Positions 1 to 13,255 of a stretch of 64,000 bases of DNA are shown in pieces. The notes below the pieces were generated by a model. It searched no databases and was not told the DNA's origin. It saw only the letters and a list, made by a program, of their open reading frames with translations. The DNA is taken from NCBI RefSeq assembly GCF_002135315.1, contig NZ_NEGA01000007.1:124001-188000 (forward strand), in the 5' to 3' direction. A program made the translations under genes and the position numbers. This DNA comes from Acinetobacter sp. ANC 3903 (GTDB lineage Bacteria; Pseudomonadota; Gammaproteobacteria; Pseudomonadales; Moraxellaceae). Each line of letters begins with the position of its first letter. Position 1 is the first letter of the stretch.

Positions 1-43
1 TACGCGGCAAAGTCGTCGTGTAGGTCAGGTTTTTCCCAAAAAA

Positions 44-1216
44 ATGGAACAGGAATTTTGCTCTAAAAACCTGGAACGTGCCCGTAAGCATGTAGAAAAA
101 TATCTATGGGGCGGCATTTTATCCTATTTTATGTTTATGCTGGTTATGATTCCGAGTGATTACTGGATTATAGATCAGCAATATTTTGCTCATGATTTTG
201 TGCAATGCGTAGTTGGCCTGGTCAATGGCGGTCTTTGTTTACTCTTCTTATTTTGCATTTCATATTTTCCTAAATTACGTGCATATTTTGCTCAAGCTTC
301 CATGGCGCTTATGTTCTGGGCCATTATATCCATAGCTTGGACGACGATTACTGTAAAAACCATTGCCATGCAGCATCAGGCCATGGCCATAATTTGTATT
401 ATTTATATTATTGCTCCTCTTATTACCGGGGTGAAGCCAATCCAGATACTCATGACTGGATTATCTGCAGCATCAGTGACCATCCTGCTATTTGTTGCTT
501 TGGATGTCGAATTTGATGCTGTAGTACTGGGGCGTATTCTCTTTGGTATTTGTATACTGAGTTATGTGATTTGCCACATGATTTTTGCACGTGAACGAAT
601 GATTTATTTGTATTCCATGCGTGCCAGAATCAGTGAAAAAATGCATCGCATTCATAATTCTGAATTATTGCATTTAAGTCAGCATGATGACCTGACTAAA
701 ATTTCAAACCGTCGTAGTTTCGATGAAATGATGCAAGTATTTTACGAACAAACCCGTCAAGACCAAAGCGCTTTATCCGTCCTGTTTATAGATATCGACT
801 ACTTTAAAAAATATAACGATTTTTATGGGCACCAGAAAGGCGATAATGTGATTTCTTCTATCGCCAAATCGATTAAAAATGCCATTCGGCATATGGATTT
901 TGTTGCACGATATGGTGGGGAAGAGTTTGTGGTACTACTGCCTGAAACAGATGCTCATGGTGCCTATGCCGTAGCGTCAAATATCTATAAGGCCATAGAG
1001 CGTTTGGAAATTCCCCATGCCGAATCCTTGGTTTCGAACTATATTACCATCAGTTTGGGAATCACCGTATATCGTGGTGAAGCTGATTTGAGCAAAGAAG
1101 AATTATTAAGCATTGCTGATCAGGCTTTATATCGTGCCAAAGAGCTTGGTCGAAATCAGATTTATTATCAATCTATGGGTTCGAATATATCTGAAAGTAA
1201 TTTCATGAGATCATAA
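44..1216 (+). CDS. Membrane-anchored GGDEF diguanylate cyclase
   Basis: Predicted to make cyclic di-GMP from two GTP at the inner membrane. The first roughly 200 residues hold about six hydrophobic segments, which would be a membrane sensor or anchor domain. A short linker leads to a GGDEF domain. The signature reads GGEEF at residues 291-295, and the metal-binding D-x-D region (FIDIDYFK) is present. RHMD at 282-285 sits at the usual distance for an RxxD inhibitory site, so product feedback is expected. The ATG has only a weak AGG upstream. The gene meets argG tail to tail across a shared terminator. The ligand sensed by the membrane part is unknown. Confidence 0.9.
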   Translation: MEQEFCSKNLERARKHVEKYLWGGILSYFMFMLVMIPSDYWIIDQQYFAHDFVQCVVGLVNGGLCLLFLFCISYFPKLRAYFAQASMALMFWAIISIAWTTITVKTIAMQHQAMAIICIIYIIAPLITGVKPIQILMTGLSAASVTILLFVALDVEFDAVVLGRILFGICILSYVICHMIFARERMIYLYSMRARISEKMHRIHNSELLHLSQHDDLTKISNRRSFDEMMQVFYEQTRQDQSALSVLFIDIDYFKKYNDFYGHQKGDNVISSIAKSIKNAIRHMDFVARYGGEEFVVLLPETDAHGAYAVASNIYKAIERLEIPHAESLVSNYITISLGITVYRGEADLSKEELLSIADQALYRAKELGRNQIYYQSMGSNISESNFMRS

Positions 1217-1227
1217 ACAGATCATAT

Positions 1228-1259
1228 AAAAAAACCGCTCGAAAGAGCGGTTTTTTTTT
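1228..1259. terminator. Bidirectional intrinsic terminator
   Basis: GC-rich stem ACCGCTC/GAGCGGT closed by a GAAA tetraloop, with A-tract on one side and a nine-T tract on the other. It lies between two convergent genes and can serve both. Confidence 0.9.
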
Positions 1260-1273
1260 GACCTTAAACAAAC

Positions 1274-2755
<1,482 letters not shown>

Positions 2756-3181
2756 TCAATATATGGTTATAGGCAAAGATTTTGATTGAATCGTGAAACA
2801 GAGCAGAGCTGTGGCTTTATAAAAAGGAGTTAAACAGGAGTTAAAAGGAAGGTTGATAACAATTGTGAGCAGCCTATTGAAAGTTTGATCGGTTGCAACA
2901 TGTCCGCGCATTTTATTTCCTCTCAGAATGGCTTTCTGTTGCACTTGTTATGTGTATCTAATTATCCAGGATCCTGATGATCAGTATTTATGCTTGTTAT
3001 AAATAGTGTTTTGCTTTGAGCAAGCATCGTTCAAATAATCCATATTATCGACTAAAGTATTACATGAGTGTCCCAGATTTTTTATTTTTCTAAAAAAATA
3101 ATAAAAATGAAATAATTAAAAATACATGAGTGAATTTTAATCAGTGTGGTCTGTGCAAATTTTAAATATTTCATGCGTAAT

Positions 3182-3196
3182 ATTGGTATGACCAAT
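3182..3196. promoter_or_regulatory. Upstream LldR-type operator
   Basis: ATTGGTATGACCAAT, a palindrome of the FadR/GntR (LldR, PdhR) operator type (TTGGT-N3-ACCAA). A second copy lies 103 bp downstream (centre to centre), flanking a promoter candidate. The adjacent lldR gene encodes the probable ligand. Confidence 0.75.
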
Positions 3197-3216
3197 TGTA
3201 AATAATAAATTATTAA

Positions 3217-3245
3217 TTGATCTTTAATTCGGCAAAAAGTAAGAT
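3217..3245 (+). promoter_or_regulatory. Candidate sigma-70 promoter of the lactate operon
   Basis: TTGATC and TAAGAT separated by 17 bp, lying between the two LldR-type palindromes. It is a match by eye only. Confidence 0.45.
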
Positions 3246-3284
3246 ATTTAACATTAAGAGATATATTTTTTTAATTAAATGATT

Positions 3285-3299
3285 ATTGGTCATACCAAT
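3285..3299. promoter_or_regulatory. Downstream LldR-type operator
   Basis: ATTGGTCATACCAAT, the same half-sites as the upstream operator with an inverted-looking centre. It lies about 65 bp before the lldP start, so binding here could block elongation or loop to the upstream site. The rest of 2618-3364 is AT-rich and shows no gene. Confidence 0.75.
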
Positions 3300-3364
3300 T
3301 ACGGTATTAATTGGTAGGTGATCAGACCATTCCGTGTTCTGGAAAGCATTTCAAGGAGATGACA

Positions 3365-5041
3365 ATGCTTCAACAATGGCAACAGATTTATGATCCTATG
3401 GGCAATATCTGGCTCTCCAGTTTGATCGCCCTGATTCCCATCATTTTCTTCTTTTTAGCGCTTGCGGTATTCCGCATGAAAGGCAGCGTAGCGGGAACTA
3501 TTACCGTGATCCTTGCGCTGCTAGTTTCATTATTTTCCTATCAGATGCCGGTCGTGATGGCTTTTGCATCGATGATTTATGGTTTTTTCTATGGTTTGTG
3601 GCCGATTGCCTGGATCATCATCGGCGCGGTATTTCTGTATAAAATTTCGGTTAAAACAGGGCAGTTCGATATTATTCGTTCGTCCATTCTGTCGATTACC
3701 GAAGATCAGCGTTTACAAATGCTCTTTGTGGGTTTTGCCTTTGGTACTTTCCTTGAAGGTGCAGCCGGTTTTGGTGCTCCGGTTGCAATCACGGCTGCCT
3801 TATTGGTGGGTTTAGGGTTTAAACCCTTATATGCAGCGGGCTTGTGCCTGATTGTCAATACTGCACCTGTTGCCTTCGGCGCGATGGGTATTCCAATCAT
3901 CGTGGCAGGGCAGGTTTCAGGTGTAGATACCCATGAAATTAGCCAGATGGTAGGACGTCAGTTGCCGTTTATGGTGCCAATTGTTCTATTTTGGATTATG
4001 GCGATTATGGATGGCTGGCGTGGAGTAAAAGAAACATGGCCTGCAGTGATTGTGGGTGGTGGATCATTTGCTATTGCGCAATATCTGACATCTAACTTTG
4101 TAGGCCCTGAACTTCCTGATATTACTGCCTCAATTGCATCACTGGTTTCATTAACCATTCTTCTGAAATTCTGGCAGCCAAAACATATTTTCCGTTTTGC
4201 AGACCAAGACGCAAATGTTGATGAAACAGATGCTCAACAGCTTGCTGCTCAAAGACAGCAAAAATATAGCATTGCCCAAATTGCCAAGGCATGGTCGCCA
4301 TTTGCAATTCTAACGGCTATGGTGACGCTGTGGAGTATCAAACCCTTTAAGGATTTATTTGCCAAAGATGGTGCACTGCATGATCTGGTCATTTCCATCA
4401 AAGTACCGTATTTGCATCAGCTGATCCAGAAGATGCCGCCGGTGGTTCCTGAAATTAAGGACTACGATGCGATTTATAAATTTGACTGGATTTCTGCCAC
4501 AGGTACAGCCATTTTTATTGCCGCCATCATTACCATTATTTTCCTGAAAATGAAGCCAAAAGCAGCAGTGATCACTTTTGGCGAAACCATCAATGAGTTA
4601 AAAGTACCTATTTATTCCATTGGTATGGTACTGGCCTTTGCCTTTATTGCGAACTATTCAGGCATGTCGGCCACGCTGGCTTTAGCGCTGGCGCATACAG
4701 GCCAGGCATTTACTTTCTTCTCTCCATTCCTGGGCTGGATTGGCGTGTTCCTCACTGGTTCAGACACGTCTGCCAATGCGCTTTTCTCGGCACTACAGGC
4801 GACCACGGCACAACAGATTGGGGTGCCAGAAGTACTGCTGGTTGCGGCCAATACTAGTGGGGGCGTAACCGGAAAAATGATTTCACCTCAATCGATTGCA
4901 ATTGCCTGTGCGGCTGTAGGTCTGGTAGGTAAAGAATCTGATTTGTTCCGCTTTACCGTGAAACACAGTATCTCCTTTACCGTGATGATTGGTATTATCA
5001 TTACCTTACAAGCCTATGTGTTCCCATGGATGATTCCATAA
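3365..5041 (+). CDS. lldP: L-lactate permease
   Basis: Proton-coupled uptake of L-lactate (also D-lactate and glycolate in characterised members) across the inner membrane. The 558 residues are largely hydrophobic with a dozen or so membrane segments. The family motif [11 protein letters not shown] lies near residue 140, and a related [10 protein letters not shown] stretch occurs in the C-terminal half. The frame is open from 3311, but AAGGAG at 3353-3358 sits 6 nt before the ATG at 3365 and gives the usual N-terminus ([11 protein letters not shown]). First gene of an lldP-lldR-lldD operon. Confidence 0.96.
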   Translation: MLQQWQQIYDPMGNIWLSSLIALIPIIFFFLALAVFRMKGSVAGTITVILALLVSLFSYQMPVVMAFASMIYGFFYGLWPIAWIIIGAVFLYKISVKTGQFDIIRSSILSITEDQRLQMLFVGFAFGTFLEGAAGFGAPVAITAALLVGLGFKPLYAAGLCLIVNTAPVAFGAMGIPIIVAGQVSGVDTHEISQMVGRQLPFMVPIVLFWIMAIMDGWRGVKETWPAVIVGGGSFAIAQYLTSNFVGPELPDITASIASLVSLTILLKFWQPKHIFRFADQDANVDETDAQQLAAQRQQKYSIAQIAKAWSPFAILTAMVTLWSIKPFKDLFAKDGALHDLVISIKVPYLHQLIQKMPPVVPEIKDYDAIYKFDWISATGTAIFIAAIITIIFLKMKPKAAVITFGETINELKVPIYSIGMVLAFAFIANYSGMSATLALALAHTGQAFTFFSPFLGWIGVFLTGSDTSANALFSALQATTAQQIGVPEVLLVAANTSGGVTGKMISPQSIAIACAAVGLVGKESDLFRFTVKHSISFTVMIGIIITLQAYVFPWMIP

Positions 5042-5067
5042 ACTGGAATTGATGCAAGAGTAGAGAA

Positions 5068-5817
5068 ATGCAGATGAAAGTTTCCGACCAAGCCGTACAG
5101 CAGCTCCGTATGTTGATTGAACAGAGCAATATGCAGGTTGGAGACCGTTTGCCTGCAGAACGTAAATTATGTGAACAGCTCGGGGTATCCCGTTCATCGC
5201 TGCGTGAAGCGATTCAGCATCTGGTCAGTACAGGCATGTTGCTCAGCAAGGCAGGCTCGGGAACCTTTTTGCAGTTGCTACCGAGTGCCTGGACCAATCA
5301 TCAAATTGTAGAACCTTTAAGTAATTTGATCGATCAGGACCCGGCTTACCGTTTTGATGTACAGGAAGCCCGCAGCGTTTTAGAGGGTGGTACTGCCTGG
5401 TATGCCGCTCAGCGTGCAACAACAGCAGATCTGGAAAATATTCGCCGCTGCTATGATCAGATTGCCCATTATCAATCTATTGGGGATGATGATCAGGCTT
5501 CTAAAGCGGATGCCGAGTTCCATTTAGCCATTGCTGAAGCCTCACATAATTTAGTGCTAATACAGATGATGCGCGGCCTGTTTGACCTGTTGAAATACAA
5601 CGTGGTTTTGGGCCGGCGTAAAGTCTATAGCGAATCGCACCGTTTTGATCAATTGCATGATCAGCACTTTCAAGTGATGGATGCAATTGAACGCCGTGAT
5701 CCTGATGCTGCACGCAGTGCAGTCTGTGGACACATTGGGTTTGTAGTACAACAGGTACGCTTGATTGATGAAGAAGAAGCTCGTCGCCAGCGTGCCAGTA
5801 GATTAAACAGGATATAA
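5068..5817 (+). CDS. lldR: Lactate-responsive GntR-family regulator
   Basis: DNA-binding regulator of the FadR subfamily. An N-terminal winged helix-turn-helix (residues about 10-70, with [24 protein letters not shown]) is followed by an all-helical FCD ligand domain. It lies between the permease and the dehydrogenase, 2 bp before lldD, so the three are one transcript. The probable targets are the paired palindromes at 3182-3196 and 3285-3299. Two ATGs lie six bases apart (5068, 5074), and the ribosome site does not choose clearly between them. Confidence 0.93.
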   Translation: MQMKVSDQAVQQLRMLIEQSNMQVGDRLPAERKLCEQLGVSRSSLREAIQHLVSTGMLLSKAGSGTFLQLLPSAWTNHQIVEPLSNLIDQDPAYRFDVQEARSVLEGGTAWYAAQRATTADLENIRRCYDQIAHYQSIGDDDQASKADAEFHLAIAEASHNLVLIQMMRGLFDLLKYNVVLGRRKVYSESHRFDQLHDQHFQVMDAIERRDPDAARSAVCGHIGFVVQQVRLIDEEEARRQRASRLNRI

Positions 5818-5819
5818 GC

Positions 5820-6971
5820 ATGATTATTTCTTCTGCGAATGATTATCGTGAAGCTGCGAAACGCCGGTTGCCCCCTTTTCTTTTTCACTATATTGATGGT
5901 GGCGCATACGCGGAATATACACTGAAGCGTAATGTGGAAGATTTATCAAAAATTGCGTTGAGACAACGTGTACTGAATGACATGTCGCAGTTAAGTCTGG
6001 AAACCAAACTGTTTAATGAAACCCTGTCGATGCCTGTGGCATTGTCGCCAGTCGGTTTAACCGGTATGTATGCACGTCGCGGGGAAGTTCAGGCGGCAGT
6101 GGCGGCAGATAAAAAGGGTATTCCTTTTACCCTGTCTACTGTTTCAGTCTGTCCGATTGAAGAAGTTGCGCCAGCGATTCAGCGTCCAATGTGGTTTCAG
6201 TTGTATGTGCTGCGTGACCGTGGCTTTATGAAAAATGCCCTGGAACGTGCCAAAGCGGCAGGTTGCTCAACCTTAGTATTTACAGTAGATATGCCTGTTC
6301 CAGGTGCACGTTACCGTGATGCCCACTCAGGTATGAGTGGACCCAATGCGGCAATGCGCCGTTATATGCAATCCTGTTTCCATCCGCATTGGGCATGGAA
6401 TGTCGGCATGATGGGCCGTCCACATGATCTGGGCAATATTTCTAAATATCTGGGCAAACCCACGGGCCTTGAAGATTATATTGGCTGGTTGGGTTCTAAC
6501 TTTGACCCGTCTATTTCATGGAAGGATCTGGAGTGGATTCGTGAGTTCTGGGATGGCCCGATGGTGATCAAGGGCATTTTAGACCCCGAAGATGCCAAGG
6601 ATGCAGTACGTTTCGGGGCAGATGGTATTGTGGTGTCGAACCACGGTGGCCGTCAGCTGGATGGGGTTTTATCTTCTGCTCGTGCGCTTCCACCGATTGC
6701 CGATGCCGTCAAAGGCGACATCAAAATTTTAGCCGATTCGGGAATCCGTAATGGTCTGGATGTGGTGCGTATGCTAGCTTTAGGTGCCGATACTTGTATG
6801 CTCGGACGGGCCTTTGTCTATGCCTTGGGTGCAGCCGGTGGTGAGGGTGTTTCCAATCTGCTGGATTTAATTGATAAAGAAATGCGTGTGGCAATGACGC
6901 TGACAGGTGCCAAAACTATCGCAGATATCAGTTCAGATTGCTTGGTAAAGTTGGAGAGAGAGTTGGCTTAA
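5820..6971 (+). CDS. lldD: FMN-dependent L-lactate dehydrogenase
   Basis: Oxidises L-lactate to pyruvate and passes electrons to the quinone pool at the membrane. It has the 2-hydroxy-acid dehydrogenase TIM barrel. [10 protein letters not shown] contains the catalytic base, His275, at the same number as in E. coli LldD, followed by the C-terminal FMN phosphate-binding region ([13 protein letters not shown]). The length of 383 residues is typical. The start lies 2 bp after the lldR stop. Confidence 0.96.
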   Translation: MIISSANDYREAAKRRLPPFLFHYIDGGAYAEYTLKRNVEDLSKIALRQRVLNDMSQLSLETKLFNETLSMPVALSPVGLTGMYARRGEVQAAVAADKKGIPFTLSTVSVCPIEEVAPAIQRPMWFQLYVLRDRGFMKNALERAKAAGCSTLVFTVDMPVPGARYRDAHSGMSGPNAAMRRYMQSCFHPHWAWNVGMMGRPHDLGNISKYLGKPTGLEDYIGWLGSNFDPSISWKDLEWIREFWDGPMVIKGILDPEDAKDAVRFGADGIVVSNHGGRQLDGVLSSARALPPIADAVKGDIKILADSGIRNGLDVVRMLALGADTCMLGRAFVYALGAAGGEGVSNLLDLIDKEMRVAMTLTGAKTIADISSDCLVKLERELA

Positions 6972-7025
6972 ATAATAATTTTGAATATTAAATTTAGTCA
7001 AAGCTTGAATTTGATACGCGTAAAC

Positions 7026-7123
7026 GTCATCCGCAACTGTTTGAGGCAGGGCTTCATACTTAACATCATGTTTCTGCGATGAAAATAAAGATTTGACGGA
7101 ATATGACGAGTTTTGCGGATGAC
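7026..7123. repeat. Intergenic repeat with GTCATCCGCAA termini, copy 1
   Basis: A 98-bp element bounded by GTCATCCGCAA and its inverse TTGCGGATGAC. The first 23 and last 20 bases are shared, in the opposite orientation, with 31148-31258, while the interior differs. It lies in the 292-bp gap between lldD and dld. Confidence 0.8.
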
Positions 7124-7133
7124 AATGGTTTTG

Positions 7134-7159
7134 CCTACTTTTCCCGAAAGAAAAGTAGG
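7134..7159. repeat. Hairpin next to the repeat
   Basis: Perfect 10-bp stem CCTACTTTTC/GAAAAGTAGG with a six-base loop (CCGAAA). It starts 10 bp after the repeat end. No T-tract follows, so it is more likely a repeat-associated palindrome than a terminator. Confidence 0.6.
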
Positions 7160-7263
7160 TCGAACCGAAGGTTAATTCCTGAATATAAATAATATTGGAA
7201 AGACTCCGCAGTAATGAATGCCGTGTTGATTAAGGGCGACAATTCATCAATAGGATATGACAA

Positions 7264-8961
7264 ATGCCATCCAATTTAGATGCACAGCAAACCATTCAAA
7301 ATCTGATCAATATTGTCGGCAAGCAATATGTATTCACAGATGACAATGACACACGTTTATACCGTCAGGGACGCCGTTACGGTTCCGGTCAAGTCCTGGC
7401 CGTGGTCGTCCCGGGTTCATTGCTGGAACAGTGGCAAGTCTTGCAGGCTGCGGTGGATGCAGACTGCATAATTATCATGCAGGCGGCCAATACCGGACTT
7501 ACTGGTGGTTCCACCCCCTTTGGTGATGATTATGACCGTCCTGTCATTTTAATGAGTACCCGTCGTTTAGCCGGTATTCAAGTCATCAATAGCGGTAAAC
7601 AGGTCATTTGCTTACCTGGAGCAACGCTAGACAAACTTGAAAAGGAACTTGCCCAATTTAACCGTGAGCCGCATTCTGTGATTGGTTCTTCCTGTATTGG
7701 TGCATCGGTTTTGGGTGGTGTGTGCAATAACTCGGGTGGTGCGCTGGTTCGACGTGGGCCTGCCTATACCGAACTTGCCCTGTATGCACGAGTGAATAAT
7801 GCTGGCAAATTAGAGCTGGTGAATCATTTGGGAGTGAATTTAGGTGCAACGCCTGAAGAGATTCTGACAAAACTGGAAAGCCAAAACTACCAGACAGTGG
7901 ATATTGAAAATAATCCAAGTTGCTGTGCTTCGGATCAGCATTATGCGCATGATGTGACTCAAGTCGATGAGAATACTCCGGCACGTTTTAATGCCGATCC
8001 ATCACGTTTGTATGAAGCATCCGGTTCGGCAGGAAAAGTCTGTGTGTTTGCGGTACGTTTGGATACCTTTGAAAAAATTCCCAGTCAGGTGTTTTATGTC
8101 GGCACCAATACCCAGCAAGATTTAACTGCAATCCGCCGTTTTCTACTCACTGATTTACCGCGCTTGCCGATTGCAGGCGAATATATTCACCGGGTGGCTT
8201 ACGATATTGGCGCCGAATATGGCAAAGATACCTTCATGTTTATTGAAAAATTCGGAACAGCCAAAGTACCGGCGGCTTTTGCCATGAAAGATAAGGTGGA
8301 TGGCTACCTGGAAAAAGTCGGCATGAAAGGACTGTCTGATAAAGTCCTGCAAATGCTGACCAAATTTCTGCCCTCTCACTTGCCCAAGCGCATGAATGAG
8401 TTTCGTGATCGGTATGAACACCATTTGGTTTTGCGTATCGAGAATCAGGACGTAGAACAGGTGCAGCAGTTTTTACAGCAATATTTTTCAGCCCATCACA
8501 CGGGCGATTATTTTCTATGCAGCGAGGAAGAAGGGCGTAAAGCCTTTCTGCACCGCTTTGCGGTTGCGGGAGCGGCAATTCGTTATCGTGACACCCATCG
8601 TTCAGAAGTGGAAGATATTGTTGCGCTGGACATTGCCTTACGCCGTAATGACCGTGAATGGGTCGAAACATTGCCTCAGGAAATGGATGACTTGATTATT
8701 CATAAACTGTATTACGGTCATTTTTTATGTCATGTATTCCATCAGGACTATATTGTGAAAAAAGGCGTTGATCCTTTGGCGATGGAGCATCAAATGTGGC
8801 ATTTGCTGGATGCGCGTGGAGCCGAATATCCCGCAGAACATAATGTCGGGCATTTATATGTGGCCAAGCCTGCGCTAAAAAATCATTATCAAAAACTGGA
8901 TCCGACCAATAGCTTTAATGTGGGGATTGGTCAGACTTCCAAATTAAAATACTGGGATTAA
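7264..8961 (+). CDS. dld: Quinone-dependent D-lactate dehydrogenase
   Basis: FAD enzyme of the inner membrane face that oxidises D-lactate to pyruvate and reduces quinone. An N-terminal FAD-binding (FAD_binding_4 type) domain contains NTGLTGGSTPFG and CNNSGGALVRRG. A D-lactate dehydrogenase membrane-binding C-terminal domain follows. The length of 565 residues matches E. coli Dld (about 571). AGGA precedes the ATG. It completes the lactate locus, but the 292-bp repeat-bearing gap suggests separate or attenuated expression from lldPRD. Confidence 0.94.
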   Translation: MPSNLDAQQTIQNLINIVGKQYVFTDDNDTRLYRQGRRYGSGQVLAVVVPGSLLEQWQVLQAAVDADCIIIMQAANTGLTGGSTPFGDDYDRPVILMSTRRLAGIQVINSGKQVICLPGATLDKLEKELAQFNREPHSVIGSSCIGASVLGGVCNNSGGALVRRGPAYTELALYARVNNAGKLELVNHLGVNLGATPEEILTKLESQNYQTVDIENNPSCCASDQHYAHDVTQVDENTPARFNADPSRLYEASGSAGKVCVFAVRLDTFEKIPSQVFYVGTNTQQDLTAIRRFLLTDLPRLPIAGEYIHRVAYDIGAEYGKDTFMFIEKFGTAKVPAAFAMKDKVDGYLEKVGMKGLSDKVLQMLTKFLPSHLPKRMNEFRDRYEHHLVLRIENQDVEQVQQFLQQYFSAHHTGDYFLCSEEEGRKAFLHRFAVAGAAIRYRDTHRSEVEDIVALDIALRRNDREWVETLPQEMDDLIIHKLYYGHFLCHVFHQDYIVKKGVDPLAMEHQMWHLLDARGAEYPAEHNVGHLYVAKPALKNHYQKLDPTNSFNVGIGQTSKLKYWD

Positions 8962-8989
8962 TATAGATTTATTTCCTAGAACTTATATG

Positions 8990-9018
8990 AGGTGTGGTTT
9001 TAAAACTGCACCTTTTTT
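8990..9018 (+). terminator. Intrinsic terminator after dld
   Basis: Ten-bp stem AGGTGTGGTT/AACTGCACCT with two G-T pairs, followed by a run of T. Confidence 0.7.
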
Positions 9019-9124
9019 TATGCTGAATTGACTGTTTCGTCAGACAATCTTTAAAACAAGTCATAAACAAAATGATAAAAATAGGTAAAGTAATATGCAA
9101 CAAGTTGCAGAGCCAATAAATTAA

Positions 9125-11167
<2,043 letters not shown>

Positions 11168-11264
11168 TGTTTTAAGTTGATTTGGTGAAACAATATTCAT
11201 TTGAATGGTTTAGTTGTAATTTTTACTTGTCAGCTTTTAAAAACATCCGTATTATGGCGCACAT

Positions 11265-11354
11265 GGAAGCGTGGCAGAGCGGTTTAATGCACCGGTCTTG
11301 AAAACCGACGAGGGTGCGAGTCCTCCGTGAGTTCGAATCTCACCGCTTCCGCCA
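11265..11354 (+). tRNA. tRNA-Ser(UGA)
   Basis: Class II tRNA with long variable arm. Acceptor GGAAGCG pairs with CGCTTCC; the anticodon loop CTTGAAA gives TGA; CCA is encoded at 11352-11354. A terminator follows within 10 bp. Confidence 0.96.
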
Positions 11355-11360
11355 AATTCA

Positions 11361-11389
11361 AAAGCCCCTGTGAAAACAGGGGCTTTTTT
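11361..11389 (+). terminator. Terminator of tRNA-Ser
   Basis: AAGCCCCTG/CAGGGGCTT stem with a short A-rich loop and T6 tail. Confidence 0.9.
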
Positions 11390-11711
11390 AATGTCTATAG
11401 TTTTTGTCCAACATAAAAAATGGACTTACCCAAGCAAAGCGTTTGCCGGACTCTTCCGAAGATTAATTAGCAAAAATTGCCATCATCAAGGATAAAGCAT
11501 CCTTCAAGAAAAAGACTCCAATTTAAAAGTCGGAGTCAGGCATTTACGATCAAACAGGTGTTGAACTTAAGATACGAAACCAAGAAATCAGTAAAGGTGG
11601 ATATTTGATGGGTGATTAATTTTCAAGTAAATAAGTTAGACCAATATTAAATTTTAGTTGATGATTTTCAAAAATATTCTATGGGAAAGGGTAAATTAGA
11701 GAAAAAGGCTA
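11390..11711. other. Intergenic stretch without a gene
   Basis: AT-rich. Only small hairpins are visible, for example GACTCC/GGAGTC near 11514-11537. No coding frame, promoter pair or tRNA is supported. Confidence 0.6.
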
Positions 11712-12692
11712 CTATTCCAACTCGACTATATTTTCCAATTTAACCAAAACCAAAGCAATTCTTTCTATATGCTGATATGCAGGTTGTTCCAACTCTTCGC
11801 CAAAAACATCGGGATCTATTTCTTCATAACACCAGTTCATATTGGAATAAGCAGTCATAAGCTGCTTTAAGTGTTCTAAAAATCGATTGCCATCTGCTCT
11901 TATAGCAACCCCGGTATATAAAAATAAACAGCCTTGCGGATTCAGTCGTTGAATGCCTTCTTTTACAATATTAAAGGCGAGTTCATTACCATCCAGTCGA
12001 TCACCACCATGTCGATATTGACGCTGATCTGCATCCATTAAATACGGAGGATTGGCAAAAATAAAATCGAATTGGCCATCCAAATGGGCAAATAAATTGC
12101 TGGAAACAGGATAAATATTGTCCAAACCTGCAAAGCTTGCATTGATTTGACTATAAAACAGTGCTTTCGGGTTCAGATCCGCCACGATCATTTCTTTAAA
12201 TTCCGAAGAGAACTTGGCCAAACTGATGGCAGCTGCTGAAGTGCCACAGCACAATTCCAAGCCTCGTTTGAACGCATATGGATGAGTCGATAAATATTGT
12301 TTCAGCTGATAAACAAAGCGATAAGTGTCCGGGCCAAAAAAAACCGAATCAGCAGCCAGGGTGGGAAAACTGGAATGAATAAATAATTCATCATCTAGCG
12401 ATGATACACGGACATGACTGCGCCACTGATGCTCATGGAAATGAATGAGCTGCTGTTCTTTCAGCACTGCAAAAAGTACAGGCTCAATGTCAGCTTCCGT
12501 AAATGCTGAATTCCAGCCGAATATATCCCTAAGTGTAATGGCTTTGTTCTGGGTATTGCTGTTTCGGCTTAAAATACGCTGATGGGAAAGCGGCGTGATG
12601 GTGGTAAAGCGATAGTTTTGTTGTTTTAAATAACCTAATAAAAAAAGTAAAGCCTGTTGCTGACTTGTTTGAATATCTAAAATCTGATTCAT
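11712..12692 (-). CDS. Class I SAM-dependent methyltransferase with NPPY motif
   Basis: Rossmann-fold methyltransferase in the second half of a 326-residue protein. GLELCCGTSAAAISLA is the SAM-binding motif I, and FIFANPPYLMDADQRQYRHGG carries the N/D-PP-Y motif typical of enzymes that methylate amide or amino nitrogens in proteins or nucleic acids (PrmB, PrmC, RlmG and relatives). The N-terminal roughly 130 residues are unlike PrmC. The substrate cannot be told from sequence. The gene is isolated, between tRNA-Ser and the MITE-like element. Confidence 0.8.
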   Translation of the reverse strand: MNQILDIQTSQQQALLFLLGYLKQQNYRFTTITPLSHQRILSRNSNTQNKAITLRDIFGWNSAFTEADIEPVLFAVLKEQQLIHFHEHQWRSHVRVSSLDDELFIHSSFPTLAADSVFFGPDTYRFVYQLKQYLSTHPYAFKRGLELCCGTSAAAISLAKFSSEFKEMIVADLNPKALFYSQINASFAGLDNIYPVSSNLFAHLDGQFDFIFANPPYLMDADQRQYRHGGDRLDGNELAFNIVKEGIQRLNPQGCLFLYTGVAIRADGNRFLEHLKQLMTAYSNMNWCYEEIDPDVFGEELEQPAYQHIERIALVLVKLENIVELE

Positions 12693-12860
12693 ATGGATTT
12701 TCTCTTCTAATAATGAACGTATACCTGATATTTAGGTTTTATCTATTCATGCGTGAAATAAAAATAAGATAAATTGATATTCACCTAAAACAGGCTGGCT
12801 TTAAGTAAAAGTGTGATGAGGATTGGTTTGATTTATATATTTTTATTATGGGGATATATA

Positions 12861-13126
12861 GGGTCTGTTGACATTTCATAAATAGCTTGCGTTGTAGACT
12901 AAAATTGAGCAGACAAGGAATGCAATGCAAAGAATGGTGGTTCCATTTTTAAATTTCATGACGAAGTCTGAGATAATTATAGCTACAACCCTTCGGGACT
13001 AGCGTATTTTTTGATGCTACGTCGTTGTGAACTACGCATTTAGAATGACTAAATTTTGCAGTTCACGCCTAGTATCATCTAAAAAATACGCGTAGTCGCA
13101 AACATAGACGAATTGTCAACAGACCC
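12861..13126. mobile_element. MITE-like element, 266 bp
   Basis: Perfect 13-bp terminal inverted repeats (GGGTCTGTTGACA and its complement), flanked on both sides by TA as if from a TA target duplication. It holds no reading frame. The interior from about 12990 to 13110 is itself an imperfect palindrome: GCGTATTTTTTGATG on the left against the complement of CATCTAAAAAATACGC on the right. It fits a non-autonomous derivative of a DDE-transposase insertion sequence. The remaining sequence in 12693-13255 is AT-rich with nothing clear. Confidence 0.85.
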
Positions 13127-13255
13127 TAGTAATTACCCTAACTGTTGAATGGCTAAGTTATTAATCTTATTTAAATTTAATAATTAACACGATCGAGATG
13201 ACCATTTTACAATGATCATCTCAGGCTGAGGCTTATAAGCTGATAAATCGCGTTT

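Noticed and set aside
2756..2944. 62-codon open frame on the minus strand between argG and lldP
   Set aside because: No ribosome site, no domain, and composition like the surrounding spacer; the region is better explained as the lldP upstream region.
3308..3330. Third LldR-like site (TTGGT...GACCA) near the lldP start
   Set aside because: The half-site spacing is wrong for the family (nine bases instead of three), so it is not counted as an operator.
7134..7159. Hairpin as the lldD terminator
   Set aside because: Stem is perfect but is not followed by a T-run; it more likely belongs to the repeat structure.
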